A stretch of 64,000 nucleotides of DNA, from positions 17,827 to 81,826 of the forward strand of contig DJQB01000013.1 in assembly GCA_002439875.1 (NCBI GenBank), written 5' to 3'. The notes below the pieces were generated by a model. It worked only from the letters and a program-made list of their open reading frames with translations. It ran no database searches and was not told the DNA's origin. The stretch is from Bacteroidales bacterium UBA6397 (GTDB lineage Bacteria > Bacteroidota > Bacteroidia > Bacteroidales > UBA932). Each line of letters starts with the position of its first letter. Position 1 is the stretch's first letter. The position numbers and the translations under genes were made by a program. Positions 7,528 through 16,596 of this stretch are shown piece after piece.

Positions 7528-8868
7528 ATGCAAGGATTGGACGACATCCGGCTTCTGGACATTCTGACCAGGGCGATAGGACATGAAAGAGCCGAAGTCG
7601 CCCTGAAGTCTTTTCGTCTGCCGGCTTCGGTGTCAGTACGGATCAATCCTTTCAAAGTGCATGAGCCGGAGGTTTTTGCAAGCGGTCATTTCGGGCAGGA
7701 TGTCCAGAGGATTCCATGGAGTCCTTTGGGGTTTATGCTTTGTGAAAGGCCAGAATTCACACTGGATCCGCTGTTCCACTGCGGGTGCTACTACGTCCAG
7801 GACTCTTCGGCCATGGTCGTCGGAGGCGTATTCAGAAATGTGCTTCCGCATTGTTGTGGGGATTGTTCAAGACCGGTCAGGGTACTGGATTTGTGCGCCG
7901 CGCCGGGCGGCAAGAGCACTGATCTTGCGGCATCGCTGCGATCGGCTTTCGGGGAGGGGTTCCTTCTCGTCGTCAATGAAGTGATGCGCCAGAGGGCTTC
8001 CGTTCTTGCGGACAACATAGCTTTGTGGGGTGATCCGAACGTGGTTGTCACGAGCGTCGATCCTAAGGCGTTCTCAAAGCTGGAAGACTTTTTCGATATG
8101 ATAGTGGCCGACGTGCCTTGTTCGGGGGAAGGAATGTTCCGCAAGGATGCAAAGGCTGCCGAGGACTGGTCCGAGGGTGTAGTCAATCTTTGTTCGACGA
8201 GGCAGAAGAGGATTCTGGCCGATGTCTGGCCGTCGCTCCGCCGTGGCGGGGTGCTAGTCTATTCGACATGCACGTTCGAAGAGGCGGAGAACGACGCTGT
8301 AATGGAATGGGTGGCCTGCGAATTGGGTGGTGAGATTTGTGAATATGATTATCCGGCGCTTCCGGGTGTGATCGCCACGAGGACAGGTGGATTGCTTGTG
8401 CCTGGATTTGTGAAGGGTGAAGGACAGTTTGTCTCCGCGTTGGTGAAGAGCACGGGCAACTCAGGCTTCCGGCTTTCCGGGAAACCGGCTGCCGGTGCCA
8501 CGGAAAGGAAAAGAGGGAGTCTGCTCATACATATTCCCGAATCCATCGTCCGTGAGGTCGCCGCGCTTGAGCCTTTACGCCCGATCCGGACCGGGGTGGC
8601 AAAAGGTGAGTTGAAGGGACGTGATCTGGTGCCGTCGGCTGACTGGGCTTTGAGTCTGGCCATGCCGGATGGAGAGTATCCGGTGGCAGATCTGGATCGT
8701 GGGACAGCCTTGAAATTCCTTCACCGTGACAGTATATTCCTTAAAGACGCTCCGACGGGTTTTGTACTGGTTCGCTTCGAGGGTCACCCGCTCGGTTTCG
8801 TGAAGAACCTCGGCAACCGTTGCAACAACCTGCACCCTCAAGGACGTAAAATCAAAATTGATGTGTAA
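7528..8868 (+). CDS. rsmF: NOL1/NOP2/Sun family rRNA cytosine-C5 methyltransferase (RsmF-like)
   Basis: A SAM-dependent RNA m5C methyltransferase. Motif I reads VLDLCAAPGGKST, the releasing-cysteine motif IV is ADVPCSGEGMFRKD, and the catalytic Cys lies in YSTCTFEEAENDAV. The N-terminal segment with SVRINPFK resembles the RNA-binding part of Sun proteins. The C-terminal 100 residues end with GFVKNLGNRCNNLHP, like the tail of RsmF-type enzymes. Length (446) fits that group; the exact rRNA target (16S C1407 in the E. coli enzyme) is inferred. Its ATG abuts the stop of the SRPBCC-like gene. The TPR gene start follows 10 nt after its stop. Confidence 0.88.
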   Translation: MQGLDDIRLLDILTRAIGHERAEVALKSFRLPASVSVRINPFKVHEPEVFASGHFGQDVQRIPWSPLGFMLCERPEFTLDPLFHCGCYYVQDSSAMVVGGVFRNVLPHCCGDCSRPVRVLDLCAAPGGKSTDLAASLRSAFGEGFLLVVNEVMRQRASVLADNIALWGDPNVVVTSVDPKAFSKLEDFFDMIVADVPCSGEGMFRKDAKAAEDWSEGVVNLCSTRQKRILADVWPSLRRGGVLVYSTCTFEEAENDAVMEWVACELGGEICEYDYPALPGVIATRTGGLLVPGFVKGEGQFVSALVKSTGNSGFRLSGKPAAGATERKRGSLLIHIPESIVREVAALEPLRPIRTGVAKGELKGRDLVPSADWALSLAMPDGEYPVADLDRGTALKFLHRDSIFLKDAPTGFVLVRFEGHPLGFVKNLGNRCNNLHPQGRKIKIDV

Positions 8869-8878
8869 ATTATTGAAT

Positions 8879-9802
8879 ATGAAAAAAATATTATTTATGA
8901 TTATGACCGTCGTCACCCTTCTGCCGCTTTCGGCGCAGGACAAGACGACGCGGAAGGAATATTTTGATCGCTATCAGCTGCTGGTCTCCAAACTTGGAGT
9001 CAATGGTGTGGGGGTTGAGACAGTACTGCAGCGTTGGGGAAAGGACTACCCGGATGACACTGACATGCTGCTCGGGAAATTCTCATACTATCTGGCGAAG
9101 AGTCAGACGACATCGATAGAGGTCAGGGACGCCGCGAAGTATCTGGGGAACGCGCCGGCTTTGACATTGAAGGATTCGCTCGGCAGGGATGTGAACTACT
9201 TTCAGGTCGTGTCCTATGATGACGAGCTTTTCGGCAAGGCCACCCAGGCCATAGAGAAGGCCATAGAACTGAATCCTGACCGTCTGGATCTGCGTCTGTT
9301 CAAAATCTCGGCCTTGATCGGCTATGAGAAGGACAGTCCGGACATGGCGTTGTCCGGCTTGAAGGCTCTTATTGATTACAACGGCCACAGCCATCCAAAG
9401 TGGGAATATCCCGGGGTTGACGCGAATGATGATCTCTTCCCGTCCATGATGCAGGAATATTGCTATGCTTTCTTCAAGATCGGGACTCCGCATTGCTTCG
9501 ACGCCTTCAAGGAATTGTCTGAGAAGATGCTGATCTACTATCCTGGAAACACTGTCTACATGACGAACATAGGTTCGTACTATCTTGTCTACAAGCACGA
9601 CAGCAAGGCCGCCCTCAAGATGTACAACAAAGTTTTGAAGAAGAGTCCGGACGACTACACCGCCATCAAAAACTGTGTTCTCCTTGCCCGAAACGACAAG
9701 AACACTAAACTTGAAAGGAAATACCTCCCGATGCTGATTCGCGTCACCCCTGACGAGACTGAGAAACTATCCGCCCAGGCACGTCTGGACGCTTTGAAAT
9801 AA
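8879..9802 (+). CDS. Secreted tetratricopeptide-repeat protein
   Basis: The start MKKILFMIMTVVTLLPLSAQ at 8879 (context tgaatATG) gives a clean signal peptide with cleavage after SAQ, so the protein is probably periplasmic. The mature part is mostly helical, with TPR-like pairs around residues 105-125 (ATQAIEKAIELNPDRLDLR) and 230-260 (AALKMYNKVLKKSPDDYTA). An upstream in-frame ATG at 8858 would overlap the methyltransferase and disrupt the signal peptide. The protein is 307 residues long with no enzymatic motif. It ends the pyrE run, just before a strong terminator. Its partner is unknown. Confidence 0.8.
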   Translation: MKKILFMIMTVVTLLPLSAQDKTTRKEYFDRYQLLVSKLGVNGVGVETVLQRWGKDYPDDTDMLLGKFSYYLAKSQTTSIEVRDAAKYLGNAPALTLKDSLGRDVNYFQVVSYDDELFGKATQAIEKAIELNPDRLDLRLFKISALIGYEKDSPDMALSGLKALIDYNGHSHPKWEYPGVDANDDLFPSMMQEYCYAFFKIGTPHCFDAFKELSEKMLIYYPGNTVYMTNIGSYYLVYKHDSKAALKMYNKVLKKSPDDYTAIKNCVLLARNDKNTKLERKYLPMLIRVTPDETEKLSAQARLDALK

Positions 9803-9807
9803 AATTG

Positions 9808-9839
9808 GGGGACCACCTGGATTTCAGGTGATCCCCTTT
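9808..9839 (+). terminator. Bidirectional intrinsic terminator
   Basis: The stem ggggaccacctg pairs with caggtgatcccc (11 of 12 pairs, 5-nt loop gattt) and is followed by TTT on the plus strand. On the minus strand it is followed by an AATTTT tract. It lies between the convergent TPR gene and the SUMF1 lipoprotein, where both transcripts should end. Confidence 0.8.
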
Positions 9840-9873
9840 GTCGGCCTCAGAGCCTGTCAATGCGGCCGTTGGC

Positions 9874-11508
9874 TTACTTGAGTGAACGTACAATGCGGAA
9901 GCCCATAACATCATAGATGACCGGGCCACTTCCCGGACTGTCGTTGGTTTTGCAGTTGGCGTTCTGGATTCGCCAGTTTTTCACAGCGCAGTTACCAGTG
10001 TAGGTAGTGTAGCAACCTCCTCTTGTTATGACCAGTTGCTCCGTCATGTCACGTGGTGTCTCCGGCCCCCATGGGTCGGTTTCCTCAGCATCCGAGGTAT
10101 AGTCCAAAGAGATGTACCATTCACCGGTCATCTCCTCGATGTTCCCGCTGAGATCATAGATGCCAAGAGCGTTAGGTTTCTTAAGGCCGACTACGTGGAC
10201 ATGTTCCTCATCACCTATCTTGGAGTTGTCCTCGTACCATCCAACCTCGTCAAGGTTATCGCTGCCGGCGAAATAGAATGGATACTTCTCATTCTCCGGA
10301 CCTCCTTTCGCGGCGTATTCGAACTCGGCGTTGGTAGGGAGACGGTAGCCGTTGGCCTCCTTGTTTCTGGTGACTGTGGCCTCAAGCAATTCCTTGCCGG
10401 TCTCCTTATCCCACTTCGTGCCGGTGAACGTGTACACAGGTGTGTACCCTTTCTGTTCGCTAAGTTTGTTGCAGTAGTTCATCGCCTCGTACAGGGTCAC
10501 TTTTGAGACCGGATAGAGATCATTGCTTTTGTCGTTTGACGGGTTATAGCCCATCACCTGAAGGAATTCCCTCTGGGTGACCTCGTAGCGTCCCATCTCA
10601 AAAGCTGAGATGTTCACCTTGTGGGAGTTCTTCTCGTCCTGAGCGTTCTTTACCGTCTTGAAATACTCGCTTGGCTGCTTACCGAGGATGAAAGAGCCTG
10701 CTCCGATGGTCACCATGTCGAAAGCCTTGAAGTTCGGGTTGGTCTCCTTTTCGGTTCCGGGAGTTGTTCCGCCGCCTCCGTCCGGACTGGTTGTAACGAT
10801 TGCGAAATAGGTCTTGCTGTCCATTGTCTTCTCGTTGATGACATGGTACTGGACTGCCTCTGTGAAGTCCGCTGCGACACCGCTGCCCGGAGTGACTGTA
10901 GATCCTTCCGTGACAACGATGATCGGCTTGAGCGCGGTGACATCAGTGCCTTCAGGCATAGTGATGGTGATCGTCGGATAATTAATCTGACTTGAGATCT
11001 GTCCCGGGATGATGAACTGTGTGATGTCCGCTCCGGTCTCCGTGCCTGGTTTAGGATCCTCGCCTCCTCCACCGCTTTCAGCGTTCTGCATGACAGTTAT
11101 CGTGTAGGTGCTGACTGGGGTGTCATTCTGGTAGGCGGTGACGTCAATCGTGGTCTGGCGCTGATTGGTGGTCGTGTTCTTTGCCACAGACAGTGACAGA
11201 CGCGCCTTGCTGCATGTCGCGACACACCAAATCTTATCCGCCGTCGGGATCTCGGTCTTCAATTTGAAGTCACCAAGGTTGTTGCCATTGATGTCAACAA
11301 AAGAGATTGCGCTTGTCATCACTCCCGACTTGTCAACGGTAAGTATACCGTTCTCCTGGTCGAAAGAGACAATCCCTTCCGGAATCTGCGAGATTTCCGC
11401 TGCAAGCTCGACTTTCGCTACCGGATCATCGCCGGTCCCTTCGCATGAAGCGAAGGCGAACAGCGCGGCGAGTCCGGACAGAATGTATGATGATATCCTG
11501 AATTTCAT
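9874..11508 (-). CDS. SUMF1-fold lipoprotein with DUF5018-like domain
   Basis: A 544-residue predicted surface or periplasmic lipoprotein: the signal peptide ends in a lipobox AFASC with Cys22. Domain order is an N-terminal beta-sandwich region similar to BACON-type domains (about 30-145), a DUF5018-like beta domain (about 160-250, with the VTEGSTVTPGSG pattern), then a formylglycine-generating-enzyme (SUMF1) fold from about 265 to the end. That fold carries GRYEVTQREFLQVMG, YRLPTNAEFEYAAKGG and a terminal MGFRIVRS. In the active-site strand RGGCYTTYTGNC, one Cys falls at the place of the second catalytic Cys of true FGE, but the first is Thr. Sulfatase activation is therefore doubtful. Last gene of the SusCD operon, 21 nt after its paralogue. 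Confidence 0.85.
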   Translation of the reverse strand: MKFRISSYILSGLAALFAFASCEGTGDDPVAKVELAAEISQIPEGIVSFDQENGILTVDKSGVMTSAISFVDINGNNLGDFKLKTEIPTADKIWCVATCSKARLSLSVAKNTTTNQRQTTIDVTAYQNDTPVSTYTITVMQNAESGGGGEDPKPGTETGADITQFIIPGQISSQINYPTITITMPEGTDVTALKPIIVVTEGSTVTPGSGVAADFTEAVQYHVINEKTMDSKTYFAIVTTSPDGGGGTTPGTEKETNPNFKAFDMVTIGAGSFILGKQPSEYFKTVKNAQDEKNSHKVNISAFEMGRYEVTQREFLQVMGYNPSNDKSNDLYPVSKVTLYEAMNYCNKLSEQKGYTPVYTFTGTKWDKETGKELLEATVTRNKEANGYRLPTNAEFEYAAKGGPENEKYPFYFAGSDNLDEVGWYEDNSKIGDEEHVHVVGLKKPNALGIYDLSGNIEEMTGEWYISLDYTSDAEETDPWGPETPRDMTEQLVITRGGCYTTYTGNCAVKNWRIQNANCKTNDSPGSGPVIYDVMGFRIVRSLK

Positions 11509-11529
11509 AGTATTGTCTTGTTTGTTTTT

Positions 11530-12774
11530 TTATTTGATGTATCTAACCACGCGGAAGCCGGTTGTGCCTCTTGTCTCAGGGCCGGCCTGATAGTTCGTGT
11601 CCCAAAGTTTGCCTTTGTATTCCGGGCCGTTGTAGTAGCCGCCTTTGATGATCTTGCCTCCGTTCCTGCTTTCCGGCGCTCCTACAGGGTCGGTCGCAGG
11701 ATCTGTTGTCTGGAGTTCGTCTTTGTACTTGTAGGCCCAGTCGTAGCACCACTCGGAGACATTGCCGCTCATGTCGTACAGACCAAGGGCGTTAGGTTTT
11801 TTCTTGGCGACCTCGTGAAGGGCCTCGTCATCGCCTATCTTTGAGTTATCCTTGTACCAGCCGACCTCGTCGAACACATCTGATCCGGCGAAGATTGTGG
11901 GATTCTTGAGCCCTTCTTCTCCTCCTTTGGCCGCAAATTCCCATTCAGCCTCAGTAGGAAGCCTGTAGCCGTTGCCGGCAGTGGCTGGGTCAAACTTGTA
12001 GTCCTGCATCTTCATGTAGCTCCAGCCATCAGACACAGTGATGATCTCTCCTGGTGTATAGACAGGTGTCAGCCCTTCCTTCTCGCTGAGCTTATTGCAG
12101 AATTCGCAAGCCTCAGACCAAGTCATTTTGTTGACAGGGTAGTTGTCTCCGACAAATTTTGAATAGGACGGGTTCTTTCCCATAATTTCCTCATATGTTT
12201 TCTGAGTGACAACAGTGGTTGCGATATAGTAGCCTTTTGTGAGTGTCACATCGTGGGCGTAGGCCTGTGCGTAGGTTGTTCCGTCAACATTGTTCTTGTT
12301 TTCCGCAAACCTGAATGTGCCCGGCTTTACGATGACCATGTCGAACACTGATGCGAACGCGTCCTGGCTAACGGTCAGAGTCAGAGGAGTGAGGACAGCG
12401 GTCTCGTCACTGCACACTACAGCGAGATCAACGGCTCCTGTCTTGGCTGTCTTCTCCGCGGTCGGCTCGGCTGACAGAGTGAGCACATCGCCTTCGATGC
12501 TAGCAACGCACCAGTCAGCGTTGGATTTTGCTGAATATGTGTAGGTGACATCCGCCTCCGGAGCGTTTGTAACCATTGCGAGCGGCAGGACGATCTCTCC
12601 GCCGGAATATTCAAAAGTCACTTCGGTTCCCTTCACAGAAGCTCCCTCGGAGGTCTGTGGCTCAGTGACGGTGAGGTTTCCGTTGATGATCAACTTGTCA
12701 TCCTTGCAGGATGAGAAAGCCGCGCAGAACAGCGCGCAAGCGCAACTCAATGCGTAAAATCTACTTGTTTTCAT
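11530..12774 (-). CDS. SUMF1-fold lipoprotein, second copy
   Basis: A 414-residue lipoprotein (lipobox AFSSC, Cys23). A beta-sandwich of the BACON type (about 35-145) is followed by a SUMF1 fold from about 150, with FDMVIVKPGTFRFA, NKMTWSEACEFCNKLSE, YRLPTEAEWEFAAKGG, ALGLYDMSGNVSEWCYDW and the end GTTGFRVVRYIK. It is clearly paralogous to its downstream neighbour but lacks the DUF5018-like domain. The strand that bears the catalytic cysteines in formylglycine-generating enzyme reads KGGYYNGPEYKGKLWD and has no Cys, so it is probably not an active oxidase. A binding role at the cell surface is inferred. It lies 34 nt downstream of the DUF4302 gene. Confidence 0.85.
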   Translation of the reverse strand: MKTSRFYALSCACALFCAAFSSCKDDKLIINGNLTVTEPQTSEGASVKGTEVTFEYSGGEIVLPLAMVTNAPEADVTYTYSAKSNADWCVASIEGDVLTLSAEPTAEKTAKTGAVDLAVVCSDETAVLTPLTLTVSQDAFASVFDMVIVKPGTFRFAENKNNVDGTTYAQAYAHDVTLTKGYYIATTVVTQKTYEEIMGKNPSYSKFVGDNYPVNKMTWSEACEFCNKLSEKEGLTPVYTPGEIITVSDGWSYMKMQDYKFDPATAGNGYRLPTEAEWEFAAKGGEEGLKNPTIFAGSDVFDEVGWYKDNSKIGDDEALHEVAKKKPNALGLYDMSGNVSEWCYDWAYKYKDELQTTDPATDPVGAPESRNGGKIIKGGYYNGPEYKGKLWDTNYQAGPETRGTTGFRVVRYIK

Positions 12775-12808
12775 TCGTTTTTTTGATTTAATTGTTAAAA
12801 TGGGATTC

Positions 12809-14125
12809 TTAATTGTTTAGCGGATAGTACTGCGTGGCGCGGTAGACAGTGAAATAGTTGTCCTTGTCTTCCTCGTCAGTGAACTTTATCCATTGTGGGT
12901 TCTTGATGTCATCGACTGTCAGGGTGAAGGTGCGCCGTTTGTCGTTGCCAAGTGGGGTGATGATGTAGTTGAAGTAGAAGCCGGTGTAGTAGTCCTTGCC
13001 GGTCTGACTACCTTCCTGACTGAACTTCAGAGAGATTCTGTCCTCGCCCTTTATCTCGTAGTCAAAGGCCAGATAGCCTTTTCCGCCCGAGTTGGTGCAG
13101 TAGAAGTTGAAGGCGTAGAAGTCTCCGTAATAGTTGCTGATGTTTCCTATATAACAATAGGTGATGTTGTCTCCAGCCGCTTTCAGTGCCTCGGCCGCCT
13201 TGTCCCAGAGTTTTTTTCCGTAGTCGCTGAGCCCCTTGTAGGAGAAGAACCAGTTCTTGTCCATCAGATAGTCGGTGATCGTCGGGTAAGTCGGGGCAAA
13301 GTACCCTTCGGCACCGTCGTTGACGGGAATGAATGCCCCGTCATCGCCCATGTCCGGGCTGTAGACAAGTCCGTCAATCGTTTCCTCTCCAAGTTCGACC
13401 GGCTTGTAGAAAGAGATGCCTATCAGATTTACGATGAACGGATAGGACGTTGTGACCTGCTCTCCGTCAACTTCGCTGAAGACTTCGAGGGCCCTGCCAT
13501 TGAAACGGGCATCATATTTAGTCTCGTCGGTTTGGTATCTTACCCTGGTGTATTTGGAAATCGCGCTCTCCTCTTCCTTTATGGCGGTGATATAGTCATC
13601 CCACGAGATAGAGACCGGCATCGGAGTCATTGTCATCCTTGAGCCACTCTTCCTGCCTTTGAGAATTATCTTGTCGTCATGCAGTTCAAGGACATTGAAC
13701 TCGAAGTCGCCTTCGAATCCATAACCGTTACCCTGTCCACCGCTTGTCTCGGGATCGGCGAAGTAGTGCATTACCTCGTTGTAGGTGTCGAGGGACAGCA
13801 CGCAGCCTGCGCTTTGGTAGATGGTGTAGGTGCTTGTGGATGTCTTGCCCGGACCAGCCACCTCGCTGCCGACTTTAACCTTGTTCCCCTCGCTGAACGA
13901 CATTAGTACATTGAAGCCGCCGTAGTACTGCCCTGAAGATGGGTAATATTCAAGCAGCCAGCCGTTTGGAGAACTAACCAAAGTCTCGTTCAGCTTCTCG
14001 GCGAGAGCTTCCGCACGGTTGGCGGAGGATTCATCGAAGATCGGGTCGATCTTCGACACGCAAGCCTGTGCCATCAGTGCGGCCATGGCTGCCGACAGTA
14101 AATATTCAGTGATTCTCTTGATCAT
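12809..14125 (-). CDS. DUF4302 family lipoprotein
   Basis: A 438-residue lipoprotein whose signal peptide ends MAQAC (Cys22). The mature sequence begins with a short helix (RAEALAEKLNETLVSSPNGWLLEYYP), followed by beta-rich blocks such as GGFNVLMSFSEGNKVKV and LHDDKIILKGRKSGSRMTM. This is the pattern of the DUF4302 family, which is repeatedly found in Bacteroidetes beside SusC/SusD and Mx1 metallopeptidases. The biochemical role of the family is not known; a surface ligand-binding role is inferred from the setting. It is 12 nt downstream of the peptidase gene and 34 nt upstream of the second SUMF1 gene, within one operon. Confidence 0.85.
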   Translation of the reverse strand: MIKRITEYLLSAAMAALMAQACVSKIDPIFDESSANRAEALAEKLNETLVSSPNGWLLEYYPSSGQYYGGFNVLMSFSEGNKVKVGSEVAGPGKTSTSTYTIYQSAGCVLSLDTYNEVMHYFADPETSGGQGNGYGFEGDFEFNVLELHDDKIILKGRKSGSRMTMTPMPVSISWDDYITAIKEEESAISKYTRVRYQTDETKYDARFNGRALEVFSEVDGEQVTTSYPFIVNLIGISFYKPVELGEETIDGLVYSPDMGDDGAFIPVNDGAEGYFAPTYPTITDYLMDKNWFFSYKGLSDYGKKLWDKAAEALKAAGDNITYCYIGNISNYYGDFYAFNFYCTNSGGKGYLAFDYEIKGEDRISLKFSQEGSQTGKDYYTGFYFNYIITPLGNDKRRTFTLTVDDIKNPQWIKFTDEEDKDNYFTVYRATQYYPLNN

Positions 14126-14137
14126 ATAATCAGCCTT

Positions 14138-15010
14138 CTAAAAAAGTGTTGTCAAATCGAGTTGAGAGAGGTTTCCGGAACGTTTCTGAACGATATCACG
14201 GAGTTTGTCGATATCAATGCCCCAGCTTTCCTGAAGATAGCTCTTGACGATTTCGAATTTCTTTGCCAGTTTCTCTCCGCCTTCCTCTCCGGCGTTGGCC
14301 ATGACGCTTTCCCAGTAGCCTTTTGCATGAGTGACGTAGTTTGAGATGATCTCTACGAAATCTTCATCCGGACTGTAGCTGGCGTAGCGTGTGACATAGC
14401 CCATCGCATTCGCCGCCGCGTCACTCTCAAGGTTCAGCCAGCTCGGTCCCTGGTAGTCAGTCGAGATCAGATTGAAGTCTGTGGAGTAGTTCTTCGTCTG
14501 GTGCAGGATGTGGGCGAACTCGTGGTGCATCGTCTTGAAGAACCATTCGTTGAGGAAGTCGATGCTCGGATTGGACGGATCGAGCTCATTGATGTTGTAC
14601 AATGTTATCTTCAATCCGCCCTCAGCGGTTCCAAGCACCACCGAACCCTGACTGTTGAAGGCCTTGGAGCCTATGAGCTGGATCATTCTCGGACAATAGG
14701 TCTTGATGAACGTCTCACCGAGAAGCTCGTTGTAGGAGTCAATCCACAGGTACTTCGTCAACTTGGCCATCGCGACGGCCTTGTAGTACTCCGCGGGAAT
14801 CAGGTTGTAGCTGTTGTCCGACTCCCGGTCGATGTACTTGTAGTTGAACTGAATATTATAGGGCTCCACATAGTTCAGCAGCAACCATGTGTCGAACGCG
14901 CCTCTTTCCGGAGCATCGGTGTCGAAGATGCTCTTCGGGTCAAGCTTCTCCTCTGAGCAGGAGACCAGCGCGACGGCCATAATGAAGAATGAATATATCA
15001 ATTTTCTCAT
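14138..15010 (-). CDS. Mx1-type zinc metallopeptidase lipoprotein
   Basis: A 290-residue lipoprotein (lipobox VALVSC, Cys18). The zinc motif HEFAH (HExxH) lies at about residue 160 in the helix KTMHHEFAHILHQ, followed by the segment SPDEDFVEIISNYV that supplies the likely third ligand Glu. This is the layout of the putative zinc-binding metallopeptidase family (Peptidase_Mx1) that accompanies SusCD pairs in Bacteroidetes. It probably acts on the outer surface or in the periplasm on peptides or glycoproteins; the substrate is unknown. The start ATG at 15010 is 14 nt after the SusD stop. Its presence in place of glycoside hydrolases is the main hint to the type of ligand. Confidence 0.88.
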   Translation of the reverse strand: MRKLIYSFFIMAVALVSCSEEKLDPKSIFDTDAPERGAFDTWLLLNYVEPYNIQFNYKYIDRESDNSYNLIPAEYYKAVAMAKLTKYLWIDSYNELLGETFIKTYCPRMIQLIGSKAFNSQGSVVLGTAEGGLKITLYNINELDPSNPSIDFLNEWFFKTMHHEFAHILHQTKNYSTDFNLISTDYQGPSWLNLESDAAANAMGYVTRYASYSPDEDFVEIISNYVTHAKGYWESVMANAGEEGGEKLAKKFEIVKSYLQESWGIDIDKLRDIVQKRSGNLSQLDLTTLF

Positions 15011-15024
15011 CGTATTTTCTCCTT

Positions 15025-16581
15025 TTAGTTATTTCTCGGATTCGCCTCAAGCCCGGCGGCGATCACTTCCTGCGGAATCTGTACGGCTCTTCTCGGATCA
15101 TTCACAAGCAGTTCGTCATCGGATTTGCCGCTCCTTACGTGCGAATATTCCATTCCGTACCTCTTTATGTCATTCCATCTCAGCCCTTCGTGCACTGTGA
15201 TTACCCTTCTCAGATGTAGGACGCATTGGATAAGGTTCTCGGTGTCACTGTCTGGTATGGAGAATCCTTGAGGGTGCAGTTCCTTTTTGATGGACCGTTG
15301 GCTGCTCTTTTTCAGATGCAGTGGCATGTATGACTTGGATGCGAAATAGTTGATGATCTGACTCTCTGTCATGTGCGTTCCGGCCATGGAGTTCAAAAGG
15401 ACATTTATGTCAGCCACGGCACCGTCCTTGTCCTGAGGTGTTTCCAGCAGTTTCGCCTCGGCTCTGCAAAGCAGCAGCTCGTCGGTGGAGAAGGCCACGT
15501 TGACAAGATGCAGGTAACCGATGCCGGCGGTCTTGTCAGTATATTCAAAATACCCGAGAAGCTTAGGCAATGAATATTTCTGCTCGAAGCCCCAGATCCC
15601 GTTGGACATGTAGAGTTTGTTGTAGCCTCCCCAGGGGCCAGGAAGGATCTCATTCAGCATTATGTCGTAGGCACTGCCGTAACGGAGTCCTATGGCGTAG
15701 GGGCCCTGGACATAAGGCCATGATGAATTGGCTGTCAGGAGAAGCAGATTGCAGGCTTCGTTGTTTGAGATGTAAGAGTTGCATCTGAGCTCGAAGTCCG
15801 TGGCCAGTTCACTGAAAGCTTTCCAGTTCCTCACGGATTCGGCCGGATTTGAGCCCAGAACCTTGTCGGCATATTCGATTACTTTATCGAATCTGTGGTA
15901 GTAGAGGTTGAACCTTGCCGCGAAAGCGTAGGCAGCCTTTTGGTTGAAGTGATATTTGGGAACCGTGTAGATGTCGTCGTTGATCAGTGGCAGAGCCTCT
16001 TCTATGTCGCTGTCGATCATCGCGTAGGTGTGCGCGAGCGTTCCGCGCTCTATTCCTTCCGGGAGTACCGTTGTTTCCGGCTCGGTGGTGTAAGGAATCC
16101 CGAGGACTGTTTCAGCCGTGGCCTCGTCGTACGGCAGGCAGAACAGGTTCGCGAGCTGGAAATGAGCGAAGGCCCTGCAGATGAGGGCCTCGCCTCTTTG
16201 AGCGTCATAATCCGATCCACCTCCGAGTTCTTCTATGGCTTTGAGTGCCTGGTTGGCGGAAGCGATCGCGTTGTAGTGCGCGTCCCAGACACTTTTCGGG
16301 GCGTCCGTGTCATCGGTTGTGATGTCTTTCCATTGATAGGCGTCTCCGCACACCTGGCCGTAGGTGTCGTACTGAGATCCGTTGTCGGTCACATTGTCGG
16401 AGGAGAGCTCTGAAATCAACATCGTGGAAACCGTCGGGTAGGCGGAGACGAGCATTTTCGTGACCTTATCCTTAGAGTCAAGCTCGATGCGGTCGTCCGG
16501 GACAGTGTCCAGAAAATCACCGCAGGAAGTTACGGCCAGAGAGATGACAAATAAGTATAAAAGGAATTTGTTCATAGCCAT
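15025..16581 (-). CDS. susD: SusD/RagB family outer-membrane nutrient-binding lipoprotein
   Basis: A surface lipoprotein that sits as a lid over its SusC partner and binds the ligand for import. The lipobox is SLAVTSC with Cys20, followed by the family start GDFLDTVPDDR. The helical N-terminal half contains AFAHFQLANLFCLPYDE, the usual SusD motif (FxhxNLF..PY), and TPR-like helices follow. The C-terminus has the characteristic IKRYGMEYSH and NDPRRAVQIPQEVIAAGLEANPRNN, equivalent to the usual LxPIPQxExxxNPxLxxN tail. Length 518 residues is normal. It lies 15 nt downstream of susC and 14 nt upstream of the peptidase. The ligand cannot be predicted. Confidence 0.95.
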   Translation of the reverse strand: MAMNKFLLYLFVISLAVTSCGDFLDTVPDDRIELDSKDKVTKMLVSAYPTVSTMLISELSSDNVTDNGSQYDTYGQVCGDAYQWKDITTDDTDAPKSVWDAHYNAIASANQALKAIEELGGGSDYDAQRGEALICRAFAHFQLANLFCLPYDEATAETVLGIPYTTEPETTVLPEGIERGTLAHTYAMIDSDIEEALPLINDDIYTVPKYHFNQKAAYAFAARFNLYYHRFDKVIEYADKVLGSNPAESVRNWKAFSELATDFELRCNSYISNNEACNLLLLTANSSWPYVQGPYAIGLRYGSAYDIMLNEILPGPWGGYNKLYMSNGIWGFEQKYSLPKLLGYFEYTDKTAGIGYLHLVNVAFSTDELLLCRAEAKLLETPQDKDGAVADINVLLNSMAGTHMTESQIINYFASKSYMPLHLKKSSQRSIKKELHPQGFSIPDSDTENLIQCVLHLRRVITVHEGLRWNDIKRYGMEYSHVRSGKSDDELLVNDPRRAVQIPQEVIAAGLEANPRNN

Positions 16582-16596
16582 TAATTCATTAATCGT

